A stretch of DNA of 64,000 nt from Arabidopsis thaliana (taxonomy: Eukaryota > Streptophyta > Magnoliopsida > Brassicales > Brassicaceae): the NCBI RefSeq assembly GCF_000001735.4, contig NC_003071.7:14793443-14857442 (forward strand). The letters are read 5' to 3'. Below, one piece after another: positions 49,429 through 61,007 of this stretch. Position 1 is the stretch's first letter. Every line of letters starts with the position of its first letter. The notes under the pieces were generated by a model that did no database searches, was not told where the DNA came from, and saw nothing but the letters and a program-made list of their open reading frames with translations. The position numbers were made by a program, and so were the translations under genes.

Positions 49429-50637
49429 ATGGATAGGCCTAGACAAAATGATCATTTGGGTGTGAATAGGATTGGGAAAAATATCAGAAAGAGTCCTCTT
49501 CATCAATCGACTTTCGCTGCCAGTACTAGCAACGGTGCCGCTCCAAGGCTTCAAACACAGCCTCAGGTTTATAACATAAGCAAGAACGACTTTAGAAGTA
49601 TTGTTCAGCAGCTAACGGGTTCTCCATCACGTGAAAGCCTTCCTCGGCCTCCTCAGAACAACTCGCTAAGGCCTCAGAATACACGGTTGCAGCGGATCAG
49701 ACCATCCCCCTTAACGCAGTTAAACCGGCCTGCGGTTCCTCTCCCTTCCATGGCTCCGCCACAGTCTCATCCTCAGTTTGCTAGACAGCCTCCACACCAG
49801 CCACCTTTCCCACAAACCACACAACAACCAATGATGGGTCACAGGGACCAGTTTTGGTCTAATACAGCTGAGTCTCCCGTCTCAGAGTATATGCGTTATC
49901 TTCAAAGTTCACTTGGAGATTCAGGACCCAATGCTAACCAAATGCAGCCAGGTCATGAGCAGCGGCCTTATATCCCAGGTCATGAGCAACGGCCATATGT
50001 GCCAGGTAATGAGCAGCAGCCATATATGCCAGGTAATGAGCAGCGGCCATATATCCCAGGTCATGAGCAGCGGTCATATATGCCAGCTCAATCTCAGTCT
50101 CAGTCTCAACCTCAACCTCAACCTCAACCTCAGCAACATATGATGCCTGGACCGCAACCTCGAATGAACATGCAGGGCCCTCTTCAACCTAACCAGTATC
50201 TACCACCACCCGGGTTAGTTCCTAGCCCAGTGCCTCATAATCTTCCTTCTCCTCGGTTCAATGCTCCTGTACCTGTGACGCCTACTCAGCCCTCTCCCAT
50301 GTTCAGTCAGATGTATGGTGGATTTCCTTCTCCTCGATATAACGGTTTTGGACCACTGCAGTCACCTACATCCCAATTTCTTCAACCATCTCCTACCGGT
50401 TACCCGAATATGTTCTCTCCGAGATCGCCTTACCCATTGCTGTCACCAGGAGTTCAGTATCCTCAACCACTTACCCCAAACTTCTCATTTTCACAAATTG
50501 CTCAACAAGGAAGTCTTGGACCCGGTGCAGGTCCAAGTCAAGGTCCTCCTCAGCCTCCTCCTTCTCCAGGGCTCATGTTCCCGTTATCTCCATCCGGGTT
50601 CTTCCCCATGCCAAGTCCAAGATGGAATGATTACTAG
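49429..50637 (+). CDS. IKU1: HAIKU1, VQ-motif protein controlling seed size
   Basis: VQ-motif nuclear protein acting with IKU2, MINI3 (WRKY10) and others in endosperm growth; iku1 mutants make small seeds. One coding exon, 402 residues, as known for IKU1. The ATG at 49429 opens MDRPRQNDHLGVNRIGKNIR. The VQ motif FRSIVQQLTG is at residues 55-64, the part that contacts WRKY domains. The remainder is extremely Pro/Gln-rich and probably disordered. It includes five tandem nine-residue units of PG(H/N)EQ(R/Q)(P/S)Y(I/V/M) at about 174-218, followed by a QS/QP run, and repeated SPR and PSP motifs that could be kinase sites. Confidence 0.96.
   Translation: MDRPRQNDHLGVNRIGKNIRKSPLHQSTFAASTSNGAAPRLQTQPQVYNISKNDFRSIVQQLTGSPSRESLPRPPQNNSLRPQNTRLQRIRPSPLTQLNRPAVPLPSMAPPQSHPQFARQPPHQPPFPQTTQQPMMGHRDQFWSNTAESPVSEYMRYLQSSLGDSGPNANQMQPGHEQRPYIPGHEQRPYVPGNEQQPYMPGNEQRPYIPGHEQRSYMPAQSQSQSQPQPQPQPQQHMMPGPQPRMNMQGPLQPNQYLPPPGLVPSPVPHNLPSPRFNAPVPVTPTQPSPMFSQMYGGFPSPRYNGFGPLQSPTSQFLQPSPTGYPNMFSPRSPYPLLSPGVQYPQPLTPNFSFSQIAQQGSLGPGAGPSQGPPQPPPSPGLMFPLSPSGFFPMPSPRWNDY
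49948..50082 (+). repeat. Five 27-bp in-frame repeats in IKU1
   Basis: Five consecutive 27-bp units encode PGHEQRPYI, PGHEQRPYV, PGNEQQPYM, PGNEQRPYI, PGHEQRSYM. They are nearly identical in DNA and keep the frame. A CAA/CAG-CCT run (50093-50130) encoding Gln-Ser and Gln-Pro dipeptides follows. Confidence 0.9.
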
Positions 50638-51656
50638 GTGCTCTTTTTCTCTCCATCAGATTCATTAAATTAAGTAAATCGGATTATGTTTATTCAGGTT
50701 TCCTTAGGTTAGTCTGTACCTTTGAAAGAAGCTTAAAACTTCAGAGCCTACAGTGGAATAGACGCAGCAGAATAGATGCGTAAAACACTAAAGGAGCTTT
50801 TAGAAGAAAGAAAGATTTATAGGGGTTTTTTCTCTGTGGGATTTTAATAGGTCAAAAGTTGGGAATCTTGGGATGATGATGATTACCTTTGTTTTTGTTT
50901 ATCACAAACTTAGTTTTATCTTTGCTTACATTGTACACATACTACAGACGAACTCAGTTCAATTTATATGATTTTTTGGGTGTTTTTAAAGCAAATGTCT
51001 CTCTACTTTTACTAAGAACAAAAATAATGATCAATAACATATTATTAATTCGTTTCTTCACAAGAAAGATTGATAAGTGAAGAATTTTTTGGATAATATT
51101 TAACAATAGATGCAGAAACAATTTGTATATTGATATCACCTAAAAAGATCAACTCACAGAACTACAAAAGATGGTACCAAAAAAAAGACTTCGATCCGAA
51201 ATTTTCTCCAAGGATTATGACACATGGCATCAAAGAAATGATCAATGAATACACAGACTTATGAAAATGCAGAACCGTGTTGATCCACTTACCTCCATAA
51301 TCATTGTACTCTGGATCAACATAATATCTGGACAACACTGGAGCGCTAGTGTCTTTGTTTTTTCGCTAAAGGTCGTAGGCCAAAGTTTATTTTCTTATGT
51401 CATAGGCACGGGCTGAGTCGAATACTATTTTACTTGAAGGTTGGGGTCAGGAGTTGAATCTTTTGACAATTATTGAGATTAATGGAGAGATGAAAATTAG
51501 TTGCAGAAACAATTGATACATTCGATATCACCAAAACACCATCATATACATTATTCATTAAGAGTCTAGCAAATTAAAAGAACAAACCAACAAAAAAAAG
51601 CATCGGAGATCAAATCGAAATGATTGCTCTAGCGTAAAGTCTGAGAATAATAAGAG
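50638..51656. other. Convergent region between IKU1 and MORF6
   Basis: IKU1 3' UTR to about 50950, then AT-rich DNA, then a decayed partial copy of the MORF6 3' portion (51109-51346, listed separately), then the MORF6 3' region. Confidence 0.55.
51109..51346 (-). pseudogene. Decayed partial tandem copy of MORF6
   Basis: The block 51273-51346 matches MORF6 exon 3 with its adjoining intron and donor: ttacctcc-taatc-ttg-actctggatcaacataa is shared almost base for base with 52083-52120. On the minus strand it encodes RYYVDPEYNDYG and then a GT donor, against DSYVDPEFKDYG in MORF6. The next ~60 bp (atgacaca...aaatgcagaac) match the MORF6 intron upstream at about 52030-52065. Further left, gcagaaacaatttgtat-ttgatatcacc (about 51112-51141) matches the MORF6 3' flank at 51504-51533. 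The exon corresponding to MORF6 exon 4 is missing. This fits an old tandem duplication that lost its coding parts. Confidence 0.65.
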
Positions 51657-52820
51657 TCAACGCATGTTCTCCCTCCGTCGGACATTTCTGATTCGGTCAT
51701 GGTACTTTGGTTTATCCGACCCTCTTTGATTCGTTAACTCCACCATCCTCCTCTGTCTCTCTGGTGGACGAGGAACTACTTCTCCATTCACAAACAGTTC
51801 AGCTACATTTGCATAACAAACATTCAGCAATGAGTTTATAAGCTAAACTGATAGAATCAACAAAATTTTATGTACATAAACCAGAGAAGCCCTTAGCAAG
51901 TTCAATCTTTCATACATACGAACAAATGCATCATCACAGAATATTGTTTGCTTGAAAATGCAGTTAAGTTTCAGTGTTTACTTAAGAGTGATGCAAACCA
52001 GACTTTGATCAGACAAGTTCTTGATGATTATGATTATGACAAAGGACATTAAGAAAATGCAGAACAAAGTTGATGATACTACTTACCTCCGTAATCTTTG
52101 AACTCTGGATCAACATAAGAGTCCGGAAGCACGAACAGAACACCAGGAAGTCCTGAAACTCACAAAAGACCCAATTCCATCAATTACATTCACATCATCG
52201 GGTGCTATGCTACAGTATCATACACAACAAGTGTTACAAAAAGATACCTTCGAGTTTGTTTGATGTCTCCTCATCAATCTCACAGCCAAACCCAAAATAC
52301 CTCTCACACGAAACATTATAGATCTTCTTTCTAGCCTCTTCCTCACTATTAAACCAAACAACAATCAGATTCAGTTTGTTATAGTGAAGTAGCTGAGGAA
52401 TAACACTAACGAACATGACAAAGACACTCACCTGCCAACAATTTTAGCTAGGGTTTGAACATAGCAATCGATCATTTGCTGTTTCTGAGCATTTTCACCT
52501 CCGGGCTTCTCCATGACGATAAGCCAATGCTCGTAATCGCAACCAGGAAATAGAGGTGCCATTTCAGTGGGTGGTCGATCGCTGAAGTTTGATCCGGATT
52601 TAAGCGGCGAATATGAGCCGCCAGACCTATCCATCCGGGTCCGGATCGTTGTGAAGCGGGTCAAAGCTGGGATGTATCCGACGGCGTGGAAGATCGTCGG
52701 TGAGAATCGACGAGAGATGAGATGAGAAGGAAGCGGAGAAGGAGAGGCGACGGCATTGGAGGTGGAAAAGAAACGCTTAGCGACGCATGAGGCGGTGGAT
52801 CGGGATAGAGTTTTCGCCAT
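51657..52820 (-). CDS. MORF6: Multiple organellar RNA editing factor 6 (MORF/RIP family)
   Basis: MORF proteins bind PPR editing factors and are required for C-to-U editing in mitochondria and plastids. Four coding exons (52820-52432, 52345-52248, 52152-52087, 51802-51657) give 232 residues, the length known for MORF6. Residues 1-60 (MAKTLSRSTASCVAKRFFST...) are basic and Ser-rich, a mitochondrial presequence. The MORF box runs about residues 85-205: FPGCDYEHWLIVMEKPGGEN, then SCERYFGFGCEIDEET, LPGVLFVLPDSYVDPEFKDY, and ELFVNGEVVPRPPERQRRMV. The C terminus RNVRRRENMR is basic. It converges on IKU1, with a broken partial copy of its own 3' part in between. Confidence 0.95.
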
Positions 52821-53181
52821 TGAGACTGGTGTGGTTTCCCGGCGATGATCGACGAAGACGACGAGACTAGGGTTTATGGATACGATTGAAGAAAACGAAA
52901 GAGAGTAAAACAAATTGGGCTTGTAATTTGTTATTAATGGGCCTTATCATGTCTAAATATGAGGCCCATTTGAATGAGAGATGATAATTCGTTTGGTATG
53001 GTATGATACCATTGGTATCACTCAGAGTCTCAGACCAAAACGTTGATGATGTTTCCACCTTCTCTTGTAAAGTTTTGGTTTTAGTGATGATCATGTTTTA
53101 TTATTTACATACTTTTCAGTAAGAAAATATGAATAGATTAGATGATTTTATTCTTATTTGAAATTTGATACAATTTGGTTG

Positions 53182-53212
<31 letters not shown>

Positions 53213-53219
53213 CAAATCA
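52821..53219. other. MORF6 upstream / neprosin-gene downstream spacer
   Basis: Holds the MORF6 leader and promoter (the ~90 bp next to the ATG are GC-richer) and the 3' region of the neprosin-domain gene with a long AT repeat. Confidence 0.5.
53182..53209. repeat. (AT)14 microsatellite
   Basis: A pure AT dinucleotide run of about 14 units, 10 bp beyond the stop codon of the neprosin-domain gene, so within its 3' UTR. Likely length-variable between accessions. Confidence 0.9.
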
Positions 53220-55220
53220 TCAAAAACCACAATTTCCACCTGGTCCTCCAAATGAAAAGGCTTCTCCTGTAGATTTGGTATAACCCCAATATGTCGCCCT
53301 AAAACAATTATAGGAATCGACATAAAGTCGTATTTTCCTACCTTCAATGTAAACTCTTTTATAGTCCGAGTTTATAACAACGACGTTATTAAAATGTGCC
53401 GTCTTTTTAAAGTCCGCAACTGGAAAAAACCCATTGCCCATTGGAGGACTGATTCCATCGGGAGATTCAAAAGTATTTCCTCCATATCTTACTAGAGAAG
53501 CTCCATTATTCAAATGTGAAAATAACTCTTTAGGCCAATAACCAATGACTTCATCAAACATTTTAAGTGCCCAATTTCCGCTGAAGCCATCCTAATACAT
53601 ATAAAACAAAAGAAAAAATGAAAACTAAATACTCCAACAAGTATGGTGTAATATGATAAGTTCATCTAAAGTCTAAACTAATTATATAAATCTTTTTCTT
53701 AAAAAGGATAAACAGAAATTTACCTGAAAAACTTGCAATTTAAACGTAAGACTTGTTTTACCATAGACAGATGTTCCCCAAAATCCGCTTCCAATTCTTG
53801 AATTTCGACTTACAACCACAAAGCCAGGGCATTGTGTATTATAGCACCCAGTTTTCTGATAACCATCTCCCTACATATAATAATATTTGTTACACATGTA
53901 AAATAATGAAAGACGTTTTGATCTCTTATTTTATTTTTTTACTCTAAGCTGATTAATAATGTTCTTAAAAGAATAAGAGTAGCTAAAAATTACTCACAGT
54001 CCAATATATTGTAAATCGTGTGACACTATCACCGTACAATCTTGGATGTACCTAAACAGAAATAAATATAAAAAAGATTATGTATGTTAAAAAAAAAACA
54101 GATTATGGAACGCAAAATCTTTAGCAAGTTTGATAGAACTGACTTACTGCCAAACCAGCTTGTATACTATTGAGTTGACCTGGAGGTCCATTCTCTAACC
54201 ATATTTGACTTTTACTGTATTGGTTATTTTGCAGTTTCAAATCATGAATACTTATATCAGCTTCTGCTCCCCGATATATACTTCCATCTAAAATGGTCTC
54301 AATTGTTGCAAACTGCAAATTTCATCAATATGTTAGTTTAATTTTCATCTATAATATATATTTTGCATGAATAACAATCGGATGTTTTGATGTTCTCCTT
54401 TAATTTTACGTAAAACGAATAGATTATTAGAATGTCTTAACAACTAGATGAAATTTTGTAACTCCTTTCAAAAACCAAGATTAGGAGAAGACATACATGT
54501 TGACCAGAATACTCGGCGGTATTCAAATGAACGCCCTTGGATACATTTCTTTGTCTCAAAATTGCAACGGTTCCTTTTGGACAATGCTCTTTTGTATTAT
54601 ATTTGTTGCTTCTTTCAATTTTTCCATCTAGGCTGAATGTTTCCTACATTATACCACAAGTAACAAAGGAAGAATAAGATTCGTCAGTTTTGATGTCTCC
54701 CGAAGTCCTATTTTCATATTTGATTAACCACAACTATTTTATTCACATTTTATAAATTTATAAACTAACATTAACATATTCATCCAAAAGTTTCTTAGGA
54801 ATACCCATCCTTGACTATAACAAAAGTTACTTATCATACATAAACTTTGAACTCTACTTTTATAAAATAAATAGAATATGCGAGATCTAATTCTAATATG
54901 AAAAAATCTAGATAATTTCTAGGTCGGATTAGATTTCGAAACTCAAATATTTTGCCCAACGATATATGCTACGTTACCTGGATCTTGTGATCTTTCAACA
55001 ATGGATGTTGGAAAGCTGGTTGTTTGTATATTTCCACACAATCAAAATCCTATAAAATTGGTTGAACACACAAATTAGAGAAAAATTCTAAATATAAGAA
55101 TGGAAATCTTTAGAGGATAGAACAAACAAGCATAAGCAAGGGTCTCACATCAGTGTTTCCCTGTGCACCTTGTGTAAACAGCAGATAAACACATAGACTT
55201 AAAGCTAGACGTAATGCCAT
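53220..55220 (-). CDS. Secreted neprosin-domain protein (DUF239 / DUF4409)
   Basis: Seven coding exons (55220-55149, 55049-54978, 54643-54497, 54312-54148, 54051-53998, 53870-53724, 53591-53220) give 342 residues in frame. Residues 1-21 (MALRLALSLCVYLLFTQGAQ) are a signal peptide. The neprosin activation-peptide region (DUF4409) follows, with the landmark EHCPKGTVAILRQR near residue 60. The C-terminal neprosin domain (DUF239) has GAEADISIHDLKL, then GDGYQKTGCYNTQCPGFVVV, and ends in the Gly-rich FGGPGGNCGF. Neprosin of pitcher plants is a glutamate peptidase. I did not place the two catalytic glutamates with certainty, so activity here is not shown. It belongs to a large, tandemly expanded plant family. 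Locus by recall At2g35250. Confidence 0.85.
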
Positions 55221-56199
55221 TGCTAAGTTATTTTTAGTTTACCTAGTTTATATCAATGATACTTTTCAGTATAAATAAACGAATTCGAGTCAAAGACTAT
55301 CTAAACTATTCATATTAATTGTGTTTTTAATGTTTTACCAAAATTAACATATGTATATATTTTTTGGTCAACGTTCAAGTGTATATATAGGGAAATATGG
55401 ATACATGGCTTTTAGTTTCCCATATGTAAACATAACATACCAAAAAAGTTTCAAAGTTATTCAAAATACTTTCATACGTATCTTTCAATAAAGAGATTCC
55501 TAAAATAACTTTAAAATAGTCAAAATAACCACCAAAGTTTATGAAAATCTAAAAATATTATTTTTTAATTTAAATATCTTTGTCACATTTTCTATTTACT
55601 TCTTATGCCAATTATTGTTTAAGATAATGATTTAGATTAAAATATTAACGAAATATCATTGCTTAAAGTGTTAATTTTACTGTTTTTCGAGTATACATAT
55701 ATTCAAAAATAAAATCAAAACATTAAAAAGAAATTGAATCAAAAAAGGGTAATCTATTCAAAAGAAATTGAATACAACATAAATGAAAACCATTGTCATT
55801 CTTTTTCCCTGGATTTCACAATTATTAAAATTAAACTTTATATTAATAATATCTTAAGATAATATAATAAATAAAAAGTTTATGAGATGGCAGTTACCCC
55901 GTTGGGAACAGATTTTCTGATCCCGCCAATGTTATCTCCACGTGTCAAATAAATATTGGTCGCAGAGATATGCTTCATCTAAACCAGATATCCTCCTAAC
56001 CGTACGATAAAAATCCAACGGACCAGAATAAACCTTATCTCTCCAGTTTTAGATCTCGTATAAATTCAAAGAACCCAAAACCAAACAAAAAGCACAAGCA
56101 CTTAGCAGAGCAAATGAAGAAGACGAAGCACACTGAGAATTCACCGGCCAGAGATCACCAATAAGTGTTGTAGTTTCCGGTTACTTCGAATAACCTTCA
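55221..56199. other. Divergent promoter region of neprosin gene and BCM1
   Basis: About 980 bp shared by two genes reading away from each other. Near BCM1 there is a CACGTG-type G-box (CCACGTGTC, about 55938-55946), common in light- and chlorophyll-related promoters. A small insert with 9-bp direct repeats lies at 55352-55388. No further gene was seen. Confidence 0.5.
55352..55388 (-). repeat. Tiny insert with 9-bp direct repeats and TTGACCAAAAA core
   Basis: Direct repeats tgtatatat (55352-55360 and 55380-55388) flank a 19-bp insert, which on the minus strand reads cttgaacgttgaccaaaaa. The TTGACCAAAAA end resembles other inserts in this window. The direct repeat is low complexity, so this case is weaker. 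Confidence 0.35.
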
Positions 56200-58159
56200 A
56201 TGGAGCTTCCGTTACTCTCGTATGCTAGCTCCGCGTCGTTTTCACGGACAGGCTTATGCTCTTCTTCTTCTTCCTCCTCAACTAGTATCTATGAGTTTCC
56301 GGAGAGAAGACGGAGTTTAAAATTGAGATTCAATGGTGGAGAAAGGTCACGAAGCGTTATAGCTTCCGCTGAACGGAGCAGTGAAGGGATTGAGAAGACA
56401 ACAGACACCGTCGGTGGCGGAGGAGGAGGAGGAGCAGGCAGATTTGCTGGTACTGCCATGGAGGTTACTACACTTGATCGTGGTTTTGCTAACTCCACCA
56501 CCGTTGATTTTCCGATCTGGGACAAAATCGGCGCCGTCGTTAGACTTACTTATGGAATCGGTGAGTAGATTTACATTAAATGTCTTCTGTTTCACTCCTC
56601 TGATATGTGAAACTTGAAATTTTACCTTTGTGGTGTCATTAGTAATTTTTGTGTGGATGAAAAGTTAAAATGTGTGATTGAATCATTAGGAATATATGGA
56701 GCAATGGCTGTAGCAGGAAGATTTATATGTTCAGTGACTGGAATTGATTCATCTGGTGGATTTGATCCTTCTCTTGATGCACTACTTGCTGGACTTGGCT
56801 ATGCAACACCACCAATCATGGCTCTTCTCTTCATACTCGACGTAACCAATATAATCTCTTAATCATCTTTTGATTCCTCTGGTTTCTTTAGAATTGGTTT
56901 TAAAAGAATTATATTTTTTCTGTGTTTTAGGATGAAGTTGTGAAGCTATCACCGCATGCTCGGGCCATTAGAGATGTGGAAGATGAAGAACTAAGAAGCT
57001 TTTTCTTCGGAATGTCCCCATGGCAGGTGCTCATTTTAGTTTCTTCTTTGTTTTTGAAACCTATCGGTATTGAATCTTGGTTTTGAGGTTTTAGTTATTT
57101 TCTCCAGTTTATACTCATTGTCGCGGCCAGTTCAATAGGAGAAGAGCTCTTTTACCGTGTTGCTGTACAGGTTTGGTTTCATTTAACTTCGCAAAGTATA
57201 GAATCTTTGATTGAGTTATCACTGATTGATCTCTTGTAATGTCTGATTCTCACAGGGTGCTCTGTCTGATATATTCTTGAAAGGAACACAGTTGATGACA
57301 GATTCTAGAGGCATGGCATCTCTGGTAAATTTAATCTCTACCCTTCACATTTATTCTATGTTTAGATTCTCCCATATCTTCTCATAGACTTGATATTGTT
57401 TGTTGTTGTTACCTCTAGACCGGAGTGTTTCCTCCATTTGTCCCATTTGCTGAAGTCTTTGCAGCTGTAATCACCGCGACTCTCACAGGCTCTCTCTACT
57501 TTCTTGCTGCGTCTCCAAAAGGTTAGGATTTGATCATGTACTTGATCTGTTAATTGCCTAGTGTCTTAGTTGATTACATTCTTTCTGATTCTTGTTTTCG
57601 TTTTCAGACCCGACATACATAGTTGCCCCGGTTTTAAGGTCACGGCGAGATGATTTTAAGAAGCTTTTGTCAGGTACTTGTTCTCTTCTTGGTCTGATCA
57701 TATTTGTTTTGAGAAAGAATATGAAAGATAAACTAATAGAATAGCTTAGAGAACAAGGAAATATAAACCGGTTTGTTCTGTTACTCATGAAATCCTCTTT
57801 GTCATTTGCTTTGTGCAGCTTGGTATGAGAAGAGACAGATGAAGAAGATTTACTCTCCACTCCTTGAAGGACTCTTAGCCCTCTATCTCGGTATTGAATG
57901 GGTTCAGGTAAATTCTCGGTTCGGTTTTTGTTTTTGTTCGGTTTGGTATGCAATAATTTGCTGAAAAACCAAACCGCTTGATTAATTCAAAATTTATTCA
58001 AATTTTCAGACGGATAATATATTAGCACCGATGATGACGCATGGTATATACTCGGCGGTCATATTAGGGCATGGGCTGTGGAAAATTCACGATCACCGGA
58101 GAAGGTTACGCCGGAGAATCGAACACATTAGATCGGAGGCCACGGATAAGTTGATTTAA
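56200..58159 (+). CDS. BCM1: BCM1, CPBP-family thylakoid membrane protein
   Basis: BALANCE OF CHLOROPHYLL METABOLISM 1, a thylakoid protein that promotes chlorophyll synthesis through GUN4/Mg-chelatase and restrains breakdown by destabilising the Mg-dechelatase SGR1. Nine coding exons (56200-56560, 56690-56841, 56931-57026, 57108-57170, 57256-57324, 57419-57521, 57608-57673, 57819-57907, 58010-58159) give 382 residues. Residues 1-60 are Ser-rich, a plastid transit peptide, followed by a poly-Gly run. Several membrane segments follow. The CPBP (CAAX protease and bacteriocin-processing) signature EExxxR is present as Glu215-Glu216-Arg220 (GEELFYRV), and THGIYSAV near the end matches the later His motif only in part. 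The C-terminal tail is Arg-rich (HDHRRRLRRRIEHI) and stroma-facing by charge. Confidence 0.94.
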
Positions 58160-59485
58160 ATCAAATATAGATGGTTTAATTGGTTGGGGGGTGGATTTGT
58201 GTGTATTTTTTTGGTATGGGGTCGTATAGTGATTAGGGAAATTAGCTAGGACCTCTTCCAATTAATTAGAGAGCTACATGATACAGTAGATAATTAATTA
58301 CATATACGTACATATATAATATTCCCTAAGAACTAAGAAGTAACTTTTTTCTTTCTCCTTTTTGCAACCTTTCTGTGGTTATATTGATCCAACAACATAT
58401 ACAAAAATTTGAGCATTATTTGGCGATGGTACATGCTTTATTGACGAGATACGCGTGACAATGTCCAGTAGTGCAGTAGCACTGCAATTACAATAATTTC
58501 CATTGGGCCTTGTGCTTTGTGCCCTGCATTTCCTTGATATGGGCCTTCATTTTCATTTGCTTGTGTCCAAACTAAATTTCAACTTTAAAATATTTGAATA
58601 CAAACTGAAACCAAACCATATCAAATCATCCATGTTAATTTAAACCATTCAGAAACCGAAAAATCTGAACTCAAATCGAACTAAAATCTAGATTAGACAT
58701 CATTTGCAATCTACAACCATATGGCGTGAGAGACATCATCTAGTGTTTCTGTCAAAAAAAAAAAAATTGAAAACATTGTAGTGCTTGTATATATGTGTTG
58801 TTAAATTTTATTTTCGGAATGCGGATTGATATGGACATTTACAAGTTTCTAATATTTTATGTTGGAGAGTGTGGCGACCCAAACAAGAGTAGTTGCCAAG
58901 GGAAACTAAAATAATAGTAAGGTGATGAGAGTTCGATTGCTCTTGCCAAAAACCTCTAATTTCTAAAATACGTTGGGTGTGAGTCGAAATATTGCGAACG
59001 GTGAAATATATTATCCGTTCGAGTATAAAATAAGTTTTGTTCATGTTCATCTCTATCTTAAAAATTTCGAAAGGTTACATGTACGGCATTCAAATATGAT
59101 ACAGACGAAATTAATCAATTATTTGGTATCCGACTTCCAAAGATTGGTCCAAGACTCTAATTAAGTAATAAGCAAATAATGGAAGGAAGGAAGAAGGAGA
59201 AAATTAGATAAATTGTTTTTTTTTTTTTTTTTTCTGAGTCAACTGATTATGTCTTCTTAATAACTCAAAACTAATCTTAACAGAGAATACTAAAAACTAA
59301 TCTTAATTATTTTGCGGAAAACGACAAATGAAGGCTAGTAGTCGGTAGAATCATGTGGAGGAGCAAACCTTATTGTATTTGGTCTAATATATAATTTATT
59401 CTCTCACGTCCAGATTATATAGTATCATTTAACTTAAATTATTTATAAAGACCAACTTTGCACGTAACGAACAAAAAACAAACAC

Positions 59486-59533
59486 AATATATGTTTATCT
59501 GTCTTTTTGGTCAAACAAAATATACGTTTATCT
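59486..59533 (-). repeat. Tiny insert with 15-bp direct repeats
   Basis: The repeats aatatatgtttatct (59486-59500) and aatatacgtttatct (59519-59533) match at 14 of 15 bases. They flank an 18-bp insert that reads ttgtttgaccaaaaagac on the minus strand. It shares the TTGACCAAAAA-like core with other inserts listed. Confidence 0.45.
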
Positions 59534-61007
59534 TTCCTTCTAAATTTATTACAATTTTTTTGTGAAATATAGTACTTAACTATTAAAAATTAGTTGTTTT
59601 TGCAATATCATCAATGAATTTTCATATATTCATTTGCTATGTGTTTTTTTACATCCACAGGTTATTTTCTTAGTGAAGAAATAATGAAAGTAAAATTTTC
59701 TTACACTTTGGTCTTGTTATTGACAAATAGATTAATTACGTAATAAACAAGACAAACCAAGTTCTTTTACATTAGGGTTTATTGGTTTCGATTCCCAAAG
59801 TGTAATTGCAGATTTTCACAAACTCCAGCATAGTGCAAATTGAGCCATCTATCATGGTCTTATTAATTGAGGATGACTGTCAATCTTTATCGTAAAACAA
59901 TTATACTGTATGTTTTTGTCAATATTACATGTTAATGTATATAAGCATATTATTAAAGGCTGTGTGTGTAACGTAGTACAATATAGTCATAATTAGTATA
60001 GTTACATCAAAGACCAACAACAACGAGAATATCTTGTTATAGTTGTCTGTTTGATCTTTAAGAAACACATCAGTTTTATATTTACAAAATCTTCAGCTGG
60101 GTTGAGGAGAAGATTCCAAAAATGTTGGTTTGATTAAGATGCTTGTGTCCGTGGAGTTTACTAATCTAATAATGAATATCCACATTCACGGTCTTATTTA
60201 AAATTTCTCTTATCATCATCATCAAACTAATCCCTATTGAAATTAACGCTTATATATTCTGGTTAGTGGTAAGATTATTAAAGTATTTATTTGTCTCAAA
60301 CCTGCTGCAAGCCTGCTACACGCGAATAATTAACGGAAACAGCATGTAAAGATATTACTTTACATATACTTTCGATCGTGTCAAACTAATTCAAATGTGA
60401 TTGGTTTATCATAGATCAAGAAGTTATTTCAATCTACCATATTTCGAGTTTCAGTCTTTGACTCTGAAGTTACTTTCGAATAAAGTAATCTAAATTTTCT
60501 GCTGTCCTTACAAATATTATCAACGGGTTATTTCTTAGAAAACTCTTATTTTTTTGCATGTGGATATCAATCCGTGATATTCTTATACTTGTCGAGATTA
60601 TCGATCAATTTTTACATGACACACTTAAACCACTATGTAGTGTGGTTATCTCAAATTTTATCTATATTTCAATCCAAAACAACAACAAGAAGAGAAAAAA
60701 AAAACATTTGGTCAGATGACACACTTGCACCTTCGCTTAAAGTTCGGTGGTGGCCATCTGTATACGGACAATAGTTAAGTAATACACTAATTATTTATTC
60801 TGATCGGCATGTATACTATAATTATACTGTCTGTCGTAAGACCAAAACAAAACACTTACAGACTGTTCAATCATCAAAAGAAAACTATAATGTTATAAGT
60901 TAAATATTAAACTTAAAAGTCCAACGCAATTAGGATTAGCGATTGGTGGAATTATAATATGATTATAAAACTAGTTGTTCATTTTAAAATATGATTAATA
61001 GTTAATG

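Noticed and set aside
58735-58800. ctgtc plus A-run near 58752 as another micro-tail
   Set aside because: The nearest direct repeat (tagtgttt / tagtgctt) is short and imperfect.
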